From IMG/VR virus record IMGVR_UViG_3300024336_000005, positions 124,001-188,000 of that record: a DNA stretch of 64,000 nucleotides; one strand, 5' to 3'. This document shows positions 7,012 to 13,263 of this stretch, piece by piece. The stretch is from a virus. A program made the translations under genes and the position numbers. Position 1 is the first letter of the stretch. The number at the start of each line of letters is the position of its first letter. The notes below the pieces were generated by a model. The model had not been told where the DNA came from. It saw only the letters and a list, made by a program, of their open reading frames with translations, and did not search any database.

Positions 7012-7255
7012 AATAGAATACTCACAGTGTGAGTTAGAAATTAATACCGGCAGTGGTATTATCACAACTACATCATGGCTACCTACCTATCACAAGAACG
7101 TGAAGATTGTGAGAGGCGTTCATGTGAGGCTGGAAGAAGATACGGAAGAGCGCTGGTGGACGGTGGTGTCAGTAGGAGCAACAAAGATCTCAGACAAGAC
7201 TGCATTCAAGCAGGCTCGACGACACGCAAACTACATAGCCTCAGTAGATATTTAA
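7004..7255 (+). CDS. Hypothetical protein, 83 aa
   Basis: TTAAGG precedes the ATG, which overlaps the previous stop. It contains a beta-rich core (VRGVHVRLEEDTEERWWTVV) and a basic helical end. No family recognised. It is the last protein gene before the second tRNA block. Confidence 0.7.
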   Translation: MSRIEYSQCELEINTGSGIITTTSWLPTYHKNVKIVRGVHVRLEEDTEERWWTVVSVGATKISDKTAFKQARRHANYIASVDI

Positions 7256-7263
7256 GAAGACAT

Positions 7264-7282
7264 ACTCCCGGAAGGGAGGAGT
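7264..7282 (+). repeat. Small ACTC/GAG hairpin, copy 6
   Basis: CTCCC-GGAA-GGGAG stem with a GNRA loop, followed by GAGT. Same family as 3629. Confidence 0.6.
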
Positions 7283-7294
7283 CAATCTTAATTT

Positions 7295-7472
7295 GTCCTC
7301 CGCTTGGATGCATTAGAAATGCACCCAATGTTGCTAGGCAACCCAATGCTCGGACGTCCTTTGCTTGGCAAGCCAAGGCTAGGACTGGATCATTGGGCGG
7401 AGGCTTAACCTTACCAAAGGGCACCAAAAATATATAGGTGTGGTTGCTAATGATTAGCGACCGTAAGGTTAA
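7295..7472 (+). ncRNA. Candidate multi-branched structured RNA before the initiator-like tRNA
   Basis: No gene. Outer stem CCTCCGC (7297-7303)/GCGGAGG (7397-7403) encloses TGCATT-AGA-AATGCA, GTTGC-TAG-GCAAC and CTTGG-CAAG-CCAAG hairpins. A second stem TTAACCTTAC (7405-7414)/GTAAGGTTAA (7463-7472) encloses GGTTGCTAA-TGA-TTAGCGACC and ends exactly at the base before the tRNA. Such density of perfect pairing indicates a folded RNA; identity unknown. Confidence 0.6.
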
Positions 7473-7547
7473 TGCGGAATAGAGAAGCCAGGTTATCTCG
7501 CTAGCCTCATAAGCTGGAGATCGCAGGTTCAAATCCTGCTTCCGCTA
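7473..7547 (+). tRNA. tRNA-Met (CAU), initiator-like
   Basis: Acceptor TGCGGAA/TTCCGCT pairs except T1-T72, a mismatch at the position that marks bacterial initiator tRNAs. D loop AGCCAGG and T loop TTCAAAT also resemble tRNA-fMet. Anticodon loop CTCATAA (CAT), A73, no encoded CCA. The three consecutive G-C pairs of a classic initiator anticodon stem are not complete (A29-U41), so the role is uncertain. Confidence 0.85.
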
Positions 7548-7549
7548 CA

Positions 7550-7620
7550 TTCCCAAGATAAGAAAATCAAATGCAATCGCGGTTAACTTTTGTAGTTTTT
7601 GCTTAGGCTTATCTTGGGAA
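7550..7620 (+). repeat. Perfect 13-bp inverted repeat after the CAU tRNA
   Basis: TTCCCAAGATAAG (7550-7562) is exactly complementary to CTTATCTTGGGAA (7608-7620). It begins two nucleotides after the tRNA discriminator base, so it could define the tRNA 3' end or act in RNA processing. Confidence 0.75.
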
Positions 7621-7629
7621 CATTTTCTT

Positions 7630-7647
7630 ACTCCTAGAGAGGAGGAG
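7630..7647 (+). repeat. Small ACTC/GAG hairpin, copy 7
   Basis: CTCCT-AGAG-AGGAG stem followed by GAG. Same family as 3629. Confidence 0.6.
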
Positions 7648-7654
7648 AAAGACT

Positions 7655-7823
7655 GTCCTGCGCTCCTCTTCCACTACGTGGTCGCGGATGCTCGGAGTCA
7701 GTTGCTTGTTAACACAGGTTTACCTCAGGCTACGGAGCTTGCTCAATGCTTGAGCTTCGCCCCTAGGCCTCCAGGTAAACCACAGTAAACAAGCAAGCGA
7801 CCTAAGGCTTGCCTTGGGGTCGG
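7655..7823 (+). ncRNA. Candidate structured RNA before tRNA-Arg(ACG)
   Basis: No gene. It starts with the recurring element (TGCGCT, stem CCAC-TAC-GTGG, ATGCTC at about 7660-7694). A long nested stem follows: GCTTGTT (7704-7710)/AACAAGC (7788-7794) and GGTTTACCT (7717-7725)/AGGTAAACC (7773-7781). Hairpin CGACC/GGTCG (7798-7822) ends one base before the tRNA. Confidence 0.6.
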
Positions 7824-7897
7824 GCCCGCTTAGCTTAATGGATTAAAGCGACGGTCTACGAAGCCGTTAAATCTAGGTTCGAATCCTAGAGTGGGTG
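7824..7897 (+). tRNA. tRNA-Arg (anticodon ACG)
   Basis: Acceptor GCCCGCT/AGTGGGT (G1-U72 wobble), D arm GCTT/AAGC, anticodon stem ACGGT/GCCGT, loop CTACGAA (ACG), T arm CTAGG-TTCGAAT-CCTAG, G73, no CCA. If the host's TadA deaminates A34 it would read CGU, CGC and CGA. Confidence 0.92.
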
Positions 7898-7906
7898 CAT
7901 AGTCTA

Positions 7907-7924
7907 ACTCTCAGAAGAGAGGAG
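7907..7924 (+). repeat. Small ACTC/GAG hairpin, copy 8
   Basis: CTCTC-AGAA-GAGAG stem followed by GAGACGTAC, ten nucleotides after tRNA-Arg. Same family as 3629. Confidence 0.6.
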
Positions 7925-7929
7925 ACGTA

Positions 7930-8041
7930 CATAACGACAGCCCCTGCGCTCAACTACGTTGATGCTCATGTCTGTCTGTCGGATTCCCCAAGGGTAACCC
8001 GACGATCATATAGACTTATGAACTTCGGTCTATGGGTTTAT
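7930..8041 (+). ncRNA. Candidate structured RNA before tRNA-Thr
   Basis: No gene I can support. It carries the recurring element TGCGCT-CAAC-TAC-GTTG-ATGCTC (about 7944-7966). Compared with 7660, the stem changed from CCAC/GTGG to CAAC/GTTG while the TAC loop and flanks stayed. A second hairpin ATAGAC/GTCTAT (8010-8033) lies just before the tRNA. Confidence 0.55.
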
Positions 8042-8121
8042 GCCAGCGTGGCTCAGTGGCGACAGCACCGATCTTGTAAGTCGGTATCTCAACATCGTAG
8101 GTTCGATTCCTACCGCTGGCA
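8042..8121 (+). tRNA. tRNA-Thr (anticodon UGU) with a long variable loop
   Basis: Acceptor GCCAGCG/CGCTGGC is perfect. Anticodon stem CCGAT/GTCGG, loop CTTGTAA (TGT), T arm GTAGG-TTCGATT-CCTAC, A73, no CCA. The variable region is 12 nt (TATCTCAACATC) with no internal stem, unusual for a class I tRNA. Confidence 0.85.
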
Positions 8122-8136
8122 CATAAGGAGAGAAAT

Positions 8137-8235
8137 ATGTTCTTGTTAATTGGTTTGCTTTGTCTCATTGCAGGAGCCTACAAGGTTGCACTGCTGTTTG
8201 TAATCCTTTCTGTATTCCTTGGGGAATGGCAATGA
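8137..8235 (+). CDS. Tiny membrane protein, 32 aa
   Basis: AAGGAG sits 7 nt before the ATG. The product is almost entirely hydrophobic (MFLLIGLLCLIAGAY, then VALLFVILSVFLGEWQ), one transmembrane helix with a Lys in the middle. The stop overlaps the next ATG. Function unknown. Confidence 0.65.
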   Translation: MFLLIGLLCLIAGAYKVALLFVILSVFLGEWQ

Positions 8236-8546
8236 AGCATCCAATAAGGCCCAGCCCGAGAAGGGTTACCATTTCTCCTTACAATTCTTTAAGATGGGCA
8301 TTCAAAGAATCAGGATTATCCTTTGAAGAATTCCTTGATGCAGACTTAGTTACACGTGACTGTGGTTGCTACCATGACTGTAGCTGTACTGGAGTGGACC
8401 TTCTAGTAGAGACTGATGACCACAAAGAAGCCATGAGTAAATACAACAAAGTTTTACTTGAGTGGCATCTTTGGGAGGAAGGGGAAATGGAAAGGAAGGA
8501 GAGGCTCCAGCTTGAGGAGCTCAAGGCTAAATATGAGGCAAATTAA
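8232..8546 (+). CDS. Hypothetical protein, 104 aa
   Basis: I chose ATG 8232 because it overlaps the 32-aa gene's TGA. The middle has closely spaced Cys and His (DCGCYHDCSCTG), a possible metal site. The C-terminal 40 residues form a charged helix. No family recognised. Confidence 0.7.
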   Translation: MKHPIRPSPRRVTISPYNSLRWAFKESGLSFEEFLDADLVTRDCGCYHDCSCTGVDLLVETDDHKEAMSKYNKVLLEWHLWEEGEMERKERLQLEELKAKYEAN

Positions 8547-8743
8547 TGCACTGTTGTGAAAGCATGGCCAACCAGTTCAGTAGCAAATGTAAGCAGCATG
8601 GTGTTGGGTGTCATGTGGTAGTAGATGGAGGCAAGCATCGGAGGTACCTCCTGCGAGCCGAAAATGCTAAGTACGCTTTCTTCTTCTGTCCTTGGTGCGG
8701 TAAGAGAGTTCAGGAAGAATTGACATCAGATGAAAAAGATTGA
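8546..8743 (+). CDS. Small zinc-ribbon protein, 65 aa
   Basis: TAATG overlap with the previous gene. Cys/His pairs CKQHGVGC near the N-terminus and FCPWCGKRV near the C-terminus suggest a single zinc-binding site, a layout common in short phage proteins of unknown function. Confidence 0.7.
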   Translation: MHCCESMANQFSSKCKQHGVGCHVVVDGGKHRRYLLRAENAKYAFFFCPWCGKRVQEELTSDEKD

Positions 8744-9158
8744 CGAACTTGGAGCCTCCTTACGGGAAGCCTTAGAGTCCGCTACTGCTGTAGCTCAGGA
8801 AAGCCCCGCTGTCTTTAGACACGGGGCTGTTTTGTTTAAGGGAAGAAAGATTCTAAAGGCCGGGTGCAACGAATACAGAGCTGTTCGTTGGGCCTGGCCT
8901 TCTTCATTTGTGCAAGAAGAGGATGGAGAACTTTCTCAGATTAGGTTGAACAATATGCATGCAGAAGTATCTTGTATGCATAATGTGAGACGGGAGAATA
9001 TCAGGGGGAGTGATATCCTCGTGGTTAGGATAAATAATCAGGGCACTCTCATGTATTCGAGACCCTGTAAGAGGTGTATGTGCGCGATGGCCCTTAAGAA
9101 AGTGCGTCGTTGTTACTTTAGTGTTGATTCAGAAACGATTGGAATAGTTCAGCCATGA
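8730..9158 (+). CDS. Cytidine/dCMP deaminase-fold protein
   Basis: 142 aa. Zinc motif HAEVSC near residue 78 (H ligand and catalytic Glu) and PCKRCMCAM near residue 113 (two Cys ligands) match the deaminase fold. With the RNR, thyA and dUTPase of this phage, pyrimidine deoxynucleotide deamination is plausible, but RNA substrates cannot be excluded. It overlaps the upstream gene by 14 nt. A terminator-like hairpin lies inside its coding sequence. Confidence 0.8.
   Translation: MKKIDELGASLREALESATAVAQESPAVFRHGAVLFKGRKILKAGCNEYRAVRWAWPSSFVQEEDGELSQIRLNNMHAEVSCMHNVRRENIRGSDILVVRINNQGTLMYSRPCKRCMCAMALKKVRRCYFSVDSETIGIVQP
8802..8837 (+). terminator. Intragenic terminator-like hairpin
   Basis: AGCCCCG pairs with CGGGGCT and, past a bulged C, TGTC pairs with GACA around a TTTA loop; GTTTTGTTT follows. 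It lies about 70 nt into the deaminase-fold gene. It looks like an intrinsic terminator or attenuator but may be fortuitous. Confidence 0.35.
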
Positions 9159-9325
9159 ATGATGACTTGGAAGAGTTGGAGAAGAGCCCGTATCCGAAGA
9201 GGCTCCGTCAACCACCAACGCCTAAGACAAGGCGAGGTAGGCTAAGTCCTTTTGATAGAAGGTCTCGCAAGCAAGACTATCTTGATCATTATGATGAAGA
9301 TGAAGGAGATGATGATGACGAGTGA
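9155..9325 (+). CDS. Small highly charged protein, 56 aa
   Basis: ATGA overlap with the deaminase gene. The middle is basic (KTRRGRLSPFDRRSRKQ) and the end acidic (DEDEGDDDDE). No family; possibly nucleic-acid associated. Its 3' end overlaps the next start. Confidence 0.55.
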   Translation: MNDDLEELEKSPYPKRLRQPPTPKTRRGRLSPFDRRSRKQDYLDHYDEDEGDDDDE

Positions 9326-9749
9326 TATCTTTATTCCAATTCTATATGATGTGACTGGGATCTATATGATTAGCTTAAGGACCTTTGATAGGCCCTTAAG
9401 GTACTTTGATGATCCTGACTCTCCTTTGTTGAATAACTTTTGGAGAGTGATTGGCAAGAAGCATAAGACTTCTGTTAAGGATGGCGATCCCGTTGTGATG
9501 GGCGAGTCCTATCAGTGGGGGCTTAAGTACGTCTTCATTAAGTCAAAGAACATCAGCTACGTCAAGGAGTGGAAAGAGTTTCAGTGCACTCAGCTGAAGA
9601 ATATGACAGATGTCTTCTCTTTGGAGATGCCAGCTGAATTGCAGATTGCATTGCTTTCTATCATTGCGACAGAGCTAGGCGAAAAGGAAGTGGTTAAGGC
9701 TGAGGCTCCTAAGATCCGTCGCCCAGTCATAGTTGATACCACGATATGA
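9315..9749 (+). CDS. Hypothetical protein, 144 aa
   Basis: Three ATGs in a row follow AAGGAG; the third (9315) has the best spacing and gives the N-terminus MTSDIFIPILYDVTG. No family recognised. It ends in an ATGA overlap. Confidence 0.65.
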   Translation: MTSDIFIPILYDVTGIYMISLRTFDRPLRYFDDPDSPLLNNFWRVIGKKHKTSVKDGDPVVMGESYQWGLKYVFIKSKNISYVKEWKEFQCTQLKNMTDVFSLEMPAELQIALLSIIATELGEKEVVKAEAPKIRRPVIVDTTI

Positions 9750-10162
9750 GCTCGTCATTTTGGGATGCCATTCAAGCAAAGTATGTCTTTGCTAATGGCG
9801 GGGATGAATTGAAAGAGAGTGAGCTTGCCTCCCTTGTCTCTACCAATCCCATCCAGCATGACTATATCATTACATCAGATGGAAGAACTGTTAGCGCCTA
9901 TGATGAGAGTGTCTCGATAAGAGACATCTTTCTCTTCTTTAGGAAGCGCATGCCGACTATCAAGTTCGACATTCGAGAGCACCTTTTCAAGCCGACTACC
10001 CCAGCTGAAGCAATTGCCACAAAGTTTATGGTATACAATCAGCTTGCTGGCTATCTTTCTGTGACTAAGGTTAATAATAATGGAGCGTGTTACTTGGGTA
10101 ACGCTCGGCTTCCTTATGAAAAGGCTGAGGAGTGGCATAGAAATGGGGATACAATCCACTAA
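9746..10162 (+). CDS. Hypothetical protein, 138 aa
   Basis: Starts on the previous stop (ATGA). Mixed alpha/beta, no membrane segment or recognisable motif. It overlaps the next gene by 20 nt. Confidence 0.65.
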   Translation: MSSSFWDAIQAKYVFANGGDELKESELASLVSTNPIQHDYIITSDGRTVSAYDESVSIRDIFLFFRKRMPTIKFDIREHLFKPTTPAEAIATKFMVYNQLAGYLSVTKVNNNGACYLGNARLPYEKAEEWHRNGDTIH

Positions 10163-10349
10163 GACGTGGTTCGCCATTTACTTTGATGGAACAGTAGAAG
10201 AGCTGCACAGAAGATCTGTTAAAGAAATTGAGATGTATGAGACACAAAAAATTGAAAAAGGGTATTGCATTGGACGAATAGATAAACTTCGCCTGATATT
10301 GGTTGGTCCACAGATTTGGATTGAATCCTTTTTCCATAGCATTGGATAA
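10143..10349 (+). CDS. Hypothetical protein, 68 aa
   Basis: ATG 10143 (MGIQSTKTWFAIYFDGTVEE) gives a compact protein with modest overlap; an in-frame ATG at 10080 would overlap by 83 nt. No family recognised. Confidence 0.55.
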   Translation: MGIQSTKTWFAIYFDGTVEELHRRSVKEIEMYETQKIEKGYCIGRIDKLRLILVGPQIWIESFFHSIG

Positions 10350-10354
10350 TATTT

Positions 10355-10924
10355 ATGGATCTATTTGAAATCCTTCTTCCTCCGGCCACTGATCCTATAA
10401 CAGTTGATCTTTTAAGGAGAGAGATTTGGATTGTAGGTGCTGTTCTTGAAGGATCTTCTCAGACAGTTGTGAGAGGCCTAAGGGAGATGTACCGTCTCCA
10501 TCCCGAAGCTCCCATCTCAGTTTTTGTTAACTGTGAGGGTGGAGATCCGAATGAGGCGTTGGTGATGGCTGACTTTATGTTGGCCTTCAGCAAGAAGCTG
10601 ACAGTTAAGACAAGTGTTGTAGGCACGTCTTACAGTGCGGCAACATTAATAAGTGCGGCTGGCACCAAGGGTCATCGCTATGCGATTCCCTCTGCTGAGT
10701 TTCTCATCCATGCTCTTTCAATAGGTCACATTGGTGGCAAGATTGAAGACGTTGAGGAGACTACACGGCACCTAATTAGACTGAATGGAAAGCTGGCCTC
10801 TCACTTGAGCTCTATCACAGGGATGGAGATGTCAAGAGTTGAAGCTATGATGAGTAAAGAAACTTTTTTGAATGCCCAAGAAGCTATCCAGTGTGGTTTG
10901 TGTGACCAGATTGGTATGATTTAA
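10355..10924 (+). CDS. clpP: ClpP-like serine protease
   Basis: 189 aa, the usual ClpP length. The nucleophile region GTSYSAATLISAAG aligns with the GQAASMGAFLLAAG block of ClpP and keeps Ser; SAEFLIH carries the catalytic His. The third residue, Asp in the RDRFLSAPEA block, appears as Glu (SKETFLNAQEA). No Clp ATPase is in the window, so it may act with a host ATPase or as a maturation or scaffold-type protease. Weak ribosome-binding site. Confidence 0.85.
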   Translation: MDLFEILLPPATDPITVDLLRREIWIVGAVLEGSSQTVVRGLREMYRLHPEAPISVFVNCEGGDPNEALVMADFMLAFSKKLTVKTSVVGTSYSAATLISAAGTKGHRYAIPSAEFLIHALSIGHIGGKIEDVEETTRHLIRLNGKLASHLSSITGMEMSRVEAMMSKETFLNAQEAIQCGLCDQIGMI

Positions 10925-10941
10925 CCCCGAAAGGAGATAGT

Positions 10942-11418
10942 ATGAATCCTAATCAAGTGATTCGTTTTGATGAACTCGTAGACAGGTTGGTGGAAGCCAG
11001 CGGAGAGTTCAAGTTGCATGTAAACAAGGCAGAGAGAGTCTGCGTGTCGGCAACGGTGGGAACTAACCCTCCCGTTATCGTCTTTGCTGGCAATGGAGAG
11101 AGCGCAAGCAATGCTGCGATCCGCGCCTGCGCACAGCTCGTCGCTCAGCTCCCCCCTCCTGTTGATCATGCAGCAGTTGCACGAGCAGCTGCAGCGGTTC
11201 GCCAGGGAGCGGCAGATCGCCTCCGCACGCGCCTTAGTGAGGTTTCCTCCGACCTTTTGTCGCTGGGACGTCAGGCGGATGCTCTAGTGGCAAGGTTCCC
11301 CACCTGTGCTGCAGATGAGATTACCTATATTGCAGAAGAACTGGAAGAGGTAAGAAACGATCAGGCTGATTTTCAGACCCTGGCAGATTCACTCAGAGAG
11401 CAGCTAGCAGCTCTCTGA
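10942..11418 (+). CDS. Hypothetical protein at the head of the PRTRC-like cassette
   Basis: 158 aa with a strong Shine-Dalgarno (AAAGGAGATAGT). Residues 1-70 look like a small beta/alpha domain (KLHVNKAERVCVSATVGTNP, then PVIVFAGNG); about 75-158 are Ala/Arg/Leu-rich helices. Size, order and domain layout resemble PRTRC protein E, which precedes the ubiquitin-like protein C in plasmid PRTRC cassettes, but the similarity is too weak to assert. Confidence 0.65.
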   Translation: MNPNQVIRFDELVDRLVEASGEFKLHVNKAERVCVSATVGTNPPVIVFAGNGESASNAAIRACAQLVAQLPPPVDHAAVARAAAAVRQGAADRLRTRLSEVSSDLLSLGRQADALVARFPTCAADEITYIAEELEEVRNDQADFQTLADSLREQLAAL

Positions 11419-11456
11419 ACCCGAGCATAAGCTCAAACAATCGAAAGGAAAATAAA

Positions 11457-11639
11457 ATGAGAAGAATTGCAAGATACAATGGTACCACCTGGGCAATGGA
11501 GGACGTTCCTGCGAACGTGTTCCTCGACATGGCCCTCGTTCCTGTTTACCCTGACCTTCGAGGCGCCACTTGGGTGGAGTCAGTAGTTGGAGATGAAATC
11601 ATCTTCGATTACCAGAAGAGAGCTGGCGAAAAGGGTTAA
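11457..11639 (+). CDS. PRTRC protein C-like ubiquitin-fold protein
   Basis: 60 aa after GAAAGG. RIARYNGTTW, then VYPDLRGATW, then IIFDYQKRAGEKG match the PRTRC protein C pattern I recall: an R-x-F-x-YNG strand, YPELTTA, and a Y-x-F-x-R-x-VGTKG end. That family has a ubiquitin-like fold and is the expected substrate of the E1-like enzyme encoded 2.7 kb downstream. It ends in KG rather than GG. A terminator-like hairpin follows, perhaps letting this gene be expressed above its partners. Confidence 0.72.
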   Translation: MRRIARYNGTTWAMEDVPANVFLDMALVPVYPDLRGATWVESVVGDEIIFDYQKRAGEKG

Positions 11640-11647
11640 TCCATTAT

Positions 11648-11669
11648 GACCCCGCCTTCGGGCGGGGTC
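11648..11669 (+). terminator. Terminator-like hairpin with UUCG loop
   Basis: GACCCCGCC-TTCG-GGCGGGGTC, nine perfect pairs with a UUCG tetraloop, followed by TATTAAT. Nine nt after the ubiquitin-like gene. The U-tract is short, so it may attenuate or stabilise mRNA rather than fully terminate. Confidence 0.7.
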
Positions 11670-11690
11670 TATTAATGATAGGATGGTTCA

Positions 11691-11981
11691 ATGAATATTG
11701 AGAAGATGGCTGATGAATTAAGTCAGCATCGTATAGCCGAGGGCGGGATGCCACAAGAAGACATTGAGGCTTTAGACTCTTTGCTTGATGCTGTTTTAGC
11801 TTCTGGCTCAGTCTCTTCTCAACTTTCATTGTTAGTAGAGCATTCTAACTATGATGCTCTACTAAGACCCATCTTACTCGCAATTGAAGTAGGGGCCAGA
11901 GAAGAGCCTCTCTTTGATAAGCTTGTAGAAGGCATGGCAAAGGCCCCCAGCAGCATTGATGTATCGGAGATGTTGATATGA
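11691..11981 (+). CDS. Hypothetical protein, 96 aa
   Basis: Acidic, helical protein within the PRTRC-like cassette. ATG follows AGGATGGTTCA; the stop overlaps the next start (ATGA). No family recognised. Confidence 0.65.
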   Translation: MNIEKMADELSQHRIAEGGMPQEDIEALDSLLDAVLASGSVSSQLSLLVEHSNYDALLRPILLAIEVGAREEPLFDKLVEGMAKAPSSIDVSEMLI

Positions 11982-12568
11982 ATCTGGTGTCTTACATTGA
12001 ACAGACAGATAAGTTTCCTGACGTCACCGAAAAAGTCAAGAAGGTAGAAGCAATCTACAGAAAGATGGCCTATCTTGAAGCGAATAAGTGGCTCAAGGAT
12101 AGCGATAAGATCCTTAGATACAAGGGAAAGAAGGATATTAAAGCATTCGCTAGTGACACTTGGCCTCGCTCAGCATGGGCTCTTATTTCTGGTGCCGTAG
12201 TTAAGCCGGCCTTTCTTGGTTGTGCCCATATGCATCAGCTAAAGAAGAGGCCGGACTCATCCTTTGAGATTAGCTTTAAGGATGGACAGGGATATCAGAG
12301 CCCTTACTATGGCAGAAATATGGCTACGGTTGCCGCTCGAAGAGAGTGGAGAGATAGATGCCGCGCCATAGCCGGCGGAGGAGATGTCACCTGGGCTTGG
12401 GAAACGCACAGAACAGAAGCAGATGGGATAGCCATATTAAGAGTGAATTATAAGAAGTCAAATCTGGTATCGACTGCGGCTGATAGAATCTCATTTGAAA
12501 AGCTTGCTACAGATGTAGAAGCGCTTGCGACTTTAGTAAAGGTCGCAATGGAAGGAAGAGTAATTTGA
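11978..12568 (+). CDS. Hypothetical protein in the PRTRC-like cassette
   Basis: 196 aa. Begins with helices rich in Lys/Glu; the middle has the motif SGAVVKPAFLGCAHMHQL and a basic patch (ATVAARREWRDRCRA). Its last codons overlap the TTG start of the E2-like gene, so it is probably part of the same translation unit. Not recognised. Confidence 0.65.
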   Translation: MNLVSYIEQTDKFPDVTEKVKKVEAIYRKMAYLEANKWLKDSDKILRYKGKKDIKAFASDTWPRSAWALISGAVVKPAFLGCAHMHQLKKRPDSSFEISFKDGQGYQSPYYGRNMATVAARREWRDRCRAIAGGGDVTWAWETHRTEADGIAILRVNYKKSNLVSTAADRISFEKLATDVEALATLVKVAMEGRVI

Positions 12569-13263
12569 GCTACTCAAAGCTTTTGATGACCCTTGTCCCC
12601 GGAGAGACAACAGTAGGGGTCCTCATCGAGAAGAAGAATGGGACTAAGGAAACCTTTAGGGTTGCACAAGACTCAATTTCTTCTATCTTTTCAGGGAACT
12701 ATTGTTCTGGATACTTGCCCTCCTCTCAGGATGGCGTTGTCTATCTAGAAGAAAAGGAAGGCAACAAGTTAGTGGTCATCCAGCGAGGGGCCAGAGAGGC
12801 TCAGGATCTTCAGTGGAATGACCATACTGGGACTCGTGAGCAGATGAAGATAAAGACAAAGACTCCGAATGCCTTCTTCGTCTTTGTCTTGGGTCCGTCA
12901 GAGGGTGGATACAGGATTAAGAAGGAGCGTATCTTTGTTTCGACTGGTCCGACCAGAGGGCCTACGACCCCTCTGTATAATGCAGAATGGTTGGGCAATG
13001 TATACAATCGTTCGCCTAGCGATGGCGCGAGGACAAACATTTGTTGGGGGACAACTACTGTTGCTCCAATGGGAATTGTAAGTGTCTCTTCTTTGATGAA
13101 TATCGCTAACGATTTCTTTACTCAGGACTTTACACAGCACCTACGTGGGACAAGAGCCATCTGGGAAGAATACAATAATACCAGAAGCTTTAGAGAGACT
13201 CAGCGTATGACTTTGGCTGAAGTGATCAGGAGGATGTGGGATGGACTTCCGGACACCCATTGA
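12565..13263 (+). CDS. PRTRC protein B-like (Prok-E2 family) protein
   Basis: 232 aa, TTG start overlapping the previous stop. The C-terminal half (NAEWLGNVYNRSPSDGARTN, then ICWGTTTVAP, then FFTQDFTQHL) matches the PRTRC protein B layout: NVY, a G-x-V/I-C-x-G motif, a proline, and FF-x-S-x-FTH. That family is classed with prokaryotic E2-like folds. Cys160 in NICWGT is the candidate conjugating residue. The assignment rests on recalled family pattern plus gene order with Ubl, JAB and E1. Confidence 0.68.
   Translation: MSYSKLLMTLVPGETTVGVLIEKKNGTKETFRVAQDSISSIFSGNYCSGYLPSSQDGVVYLEEKEGNKLVVIQRGAREAQDLQWNDHTGTREQMKIKTKTPNAFFVFVLGPSEGGYRIKKERIFVSTGPTRGPTTPLYNAEWLGNVYNRSPSDGARTNICWGTTTVAPMGIVSVSSLMNIANDFFTQDFTQHLRGTRAIWEEYNNTRSFRETQRMTLAEVIRRMWDGLPDTH

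Noticed and set aside
3618-8041. CRISPR array
   Set aside because: The recurrent elements have variable sequence, irregular spacing and compensatory pairing; there are no identical direct repeats with unique spacers.
7895-8149. Open frame across the tRNA-Arg/tRNA-Thr spacer
   Set aside because: It runs through a structured spacer and the whole tRNA-Thr, has no ribosome-binding site and codes for no recognisable sequence.
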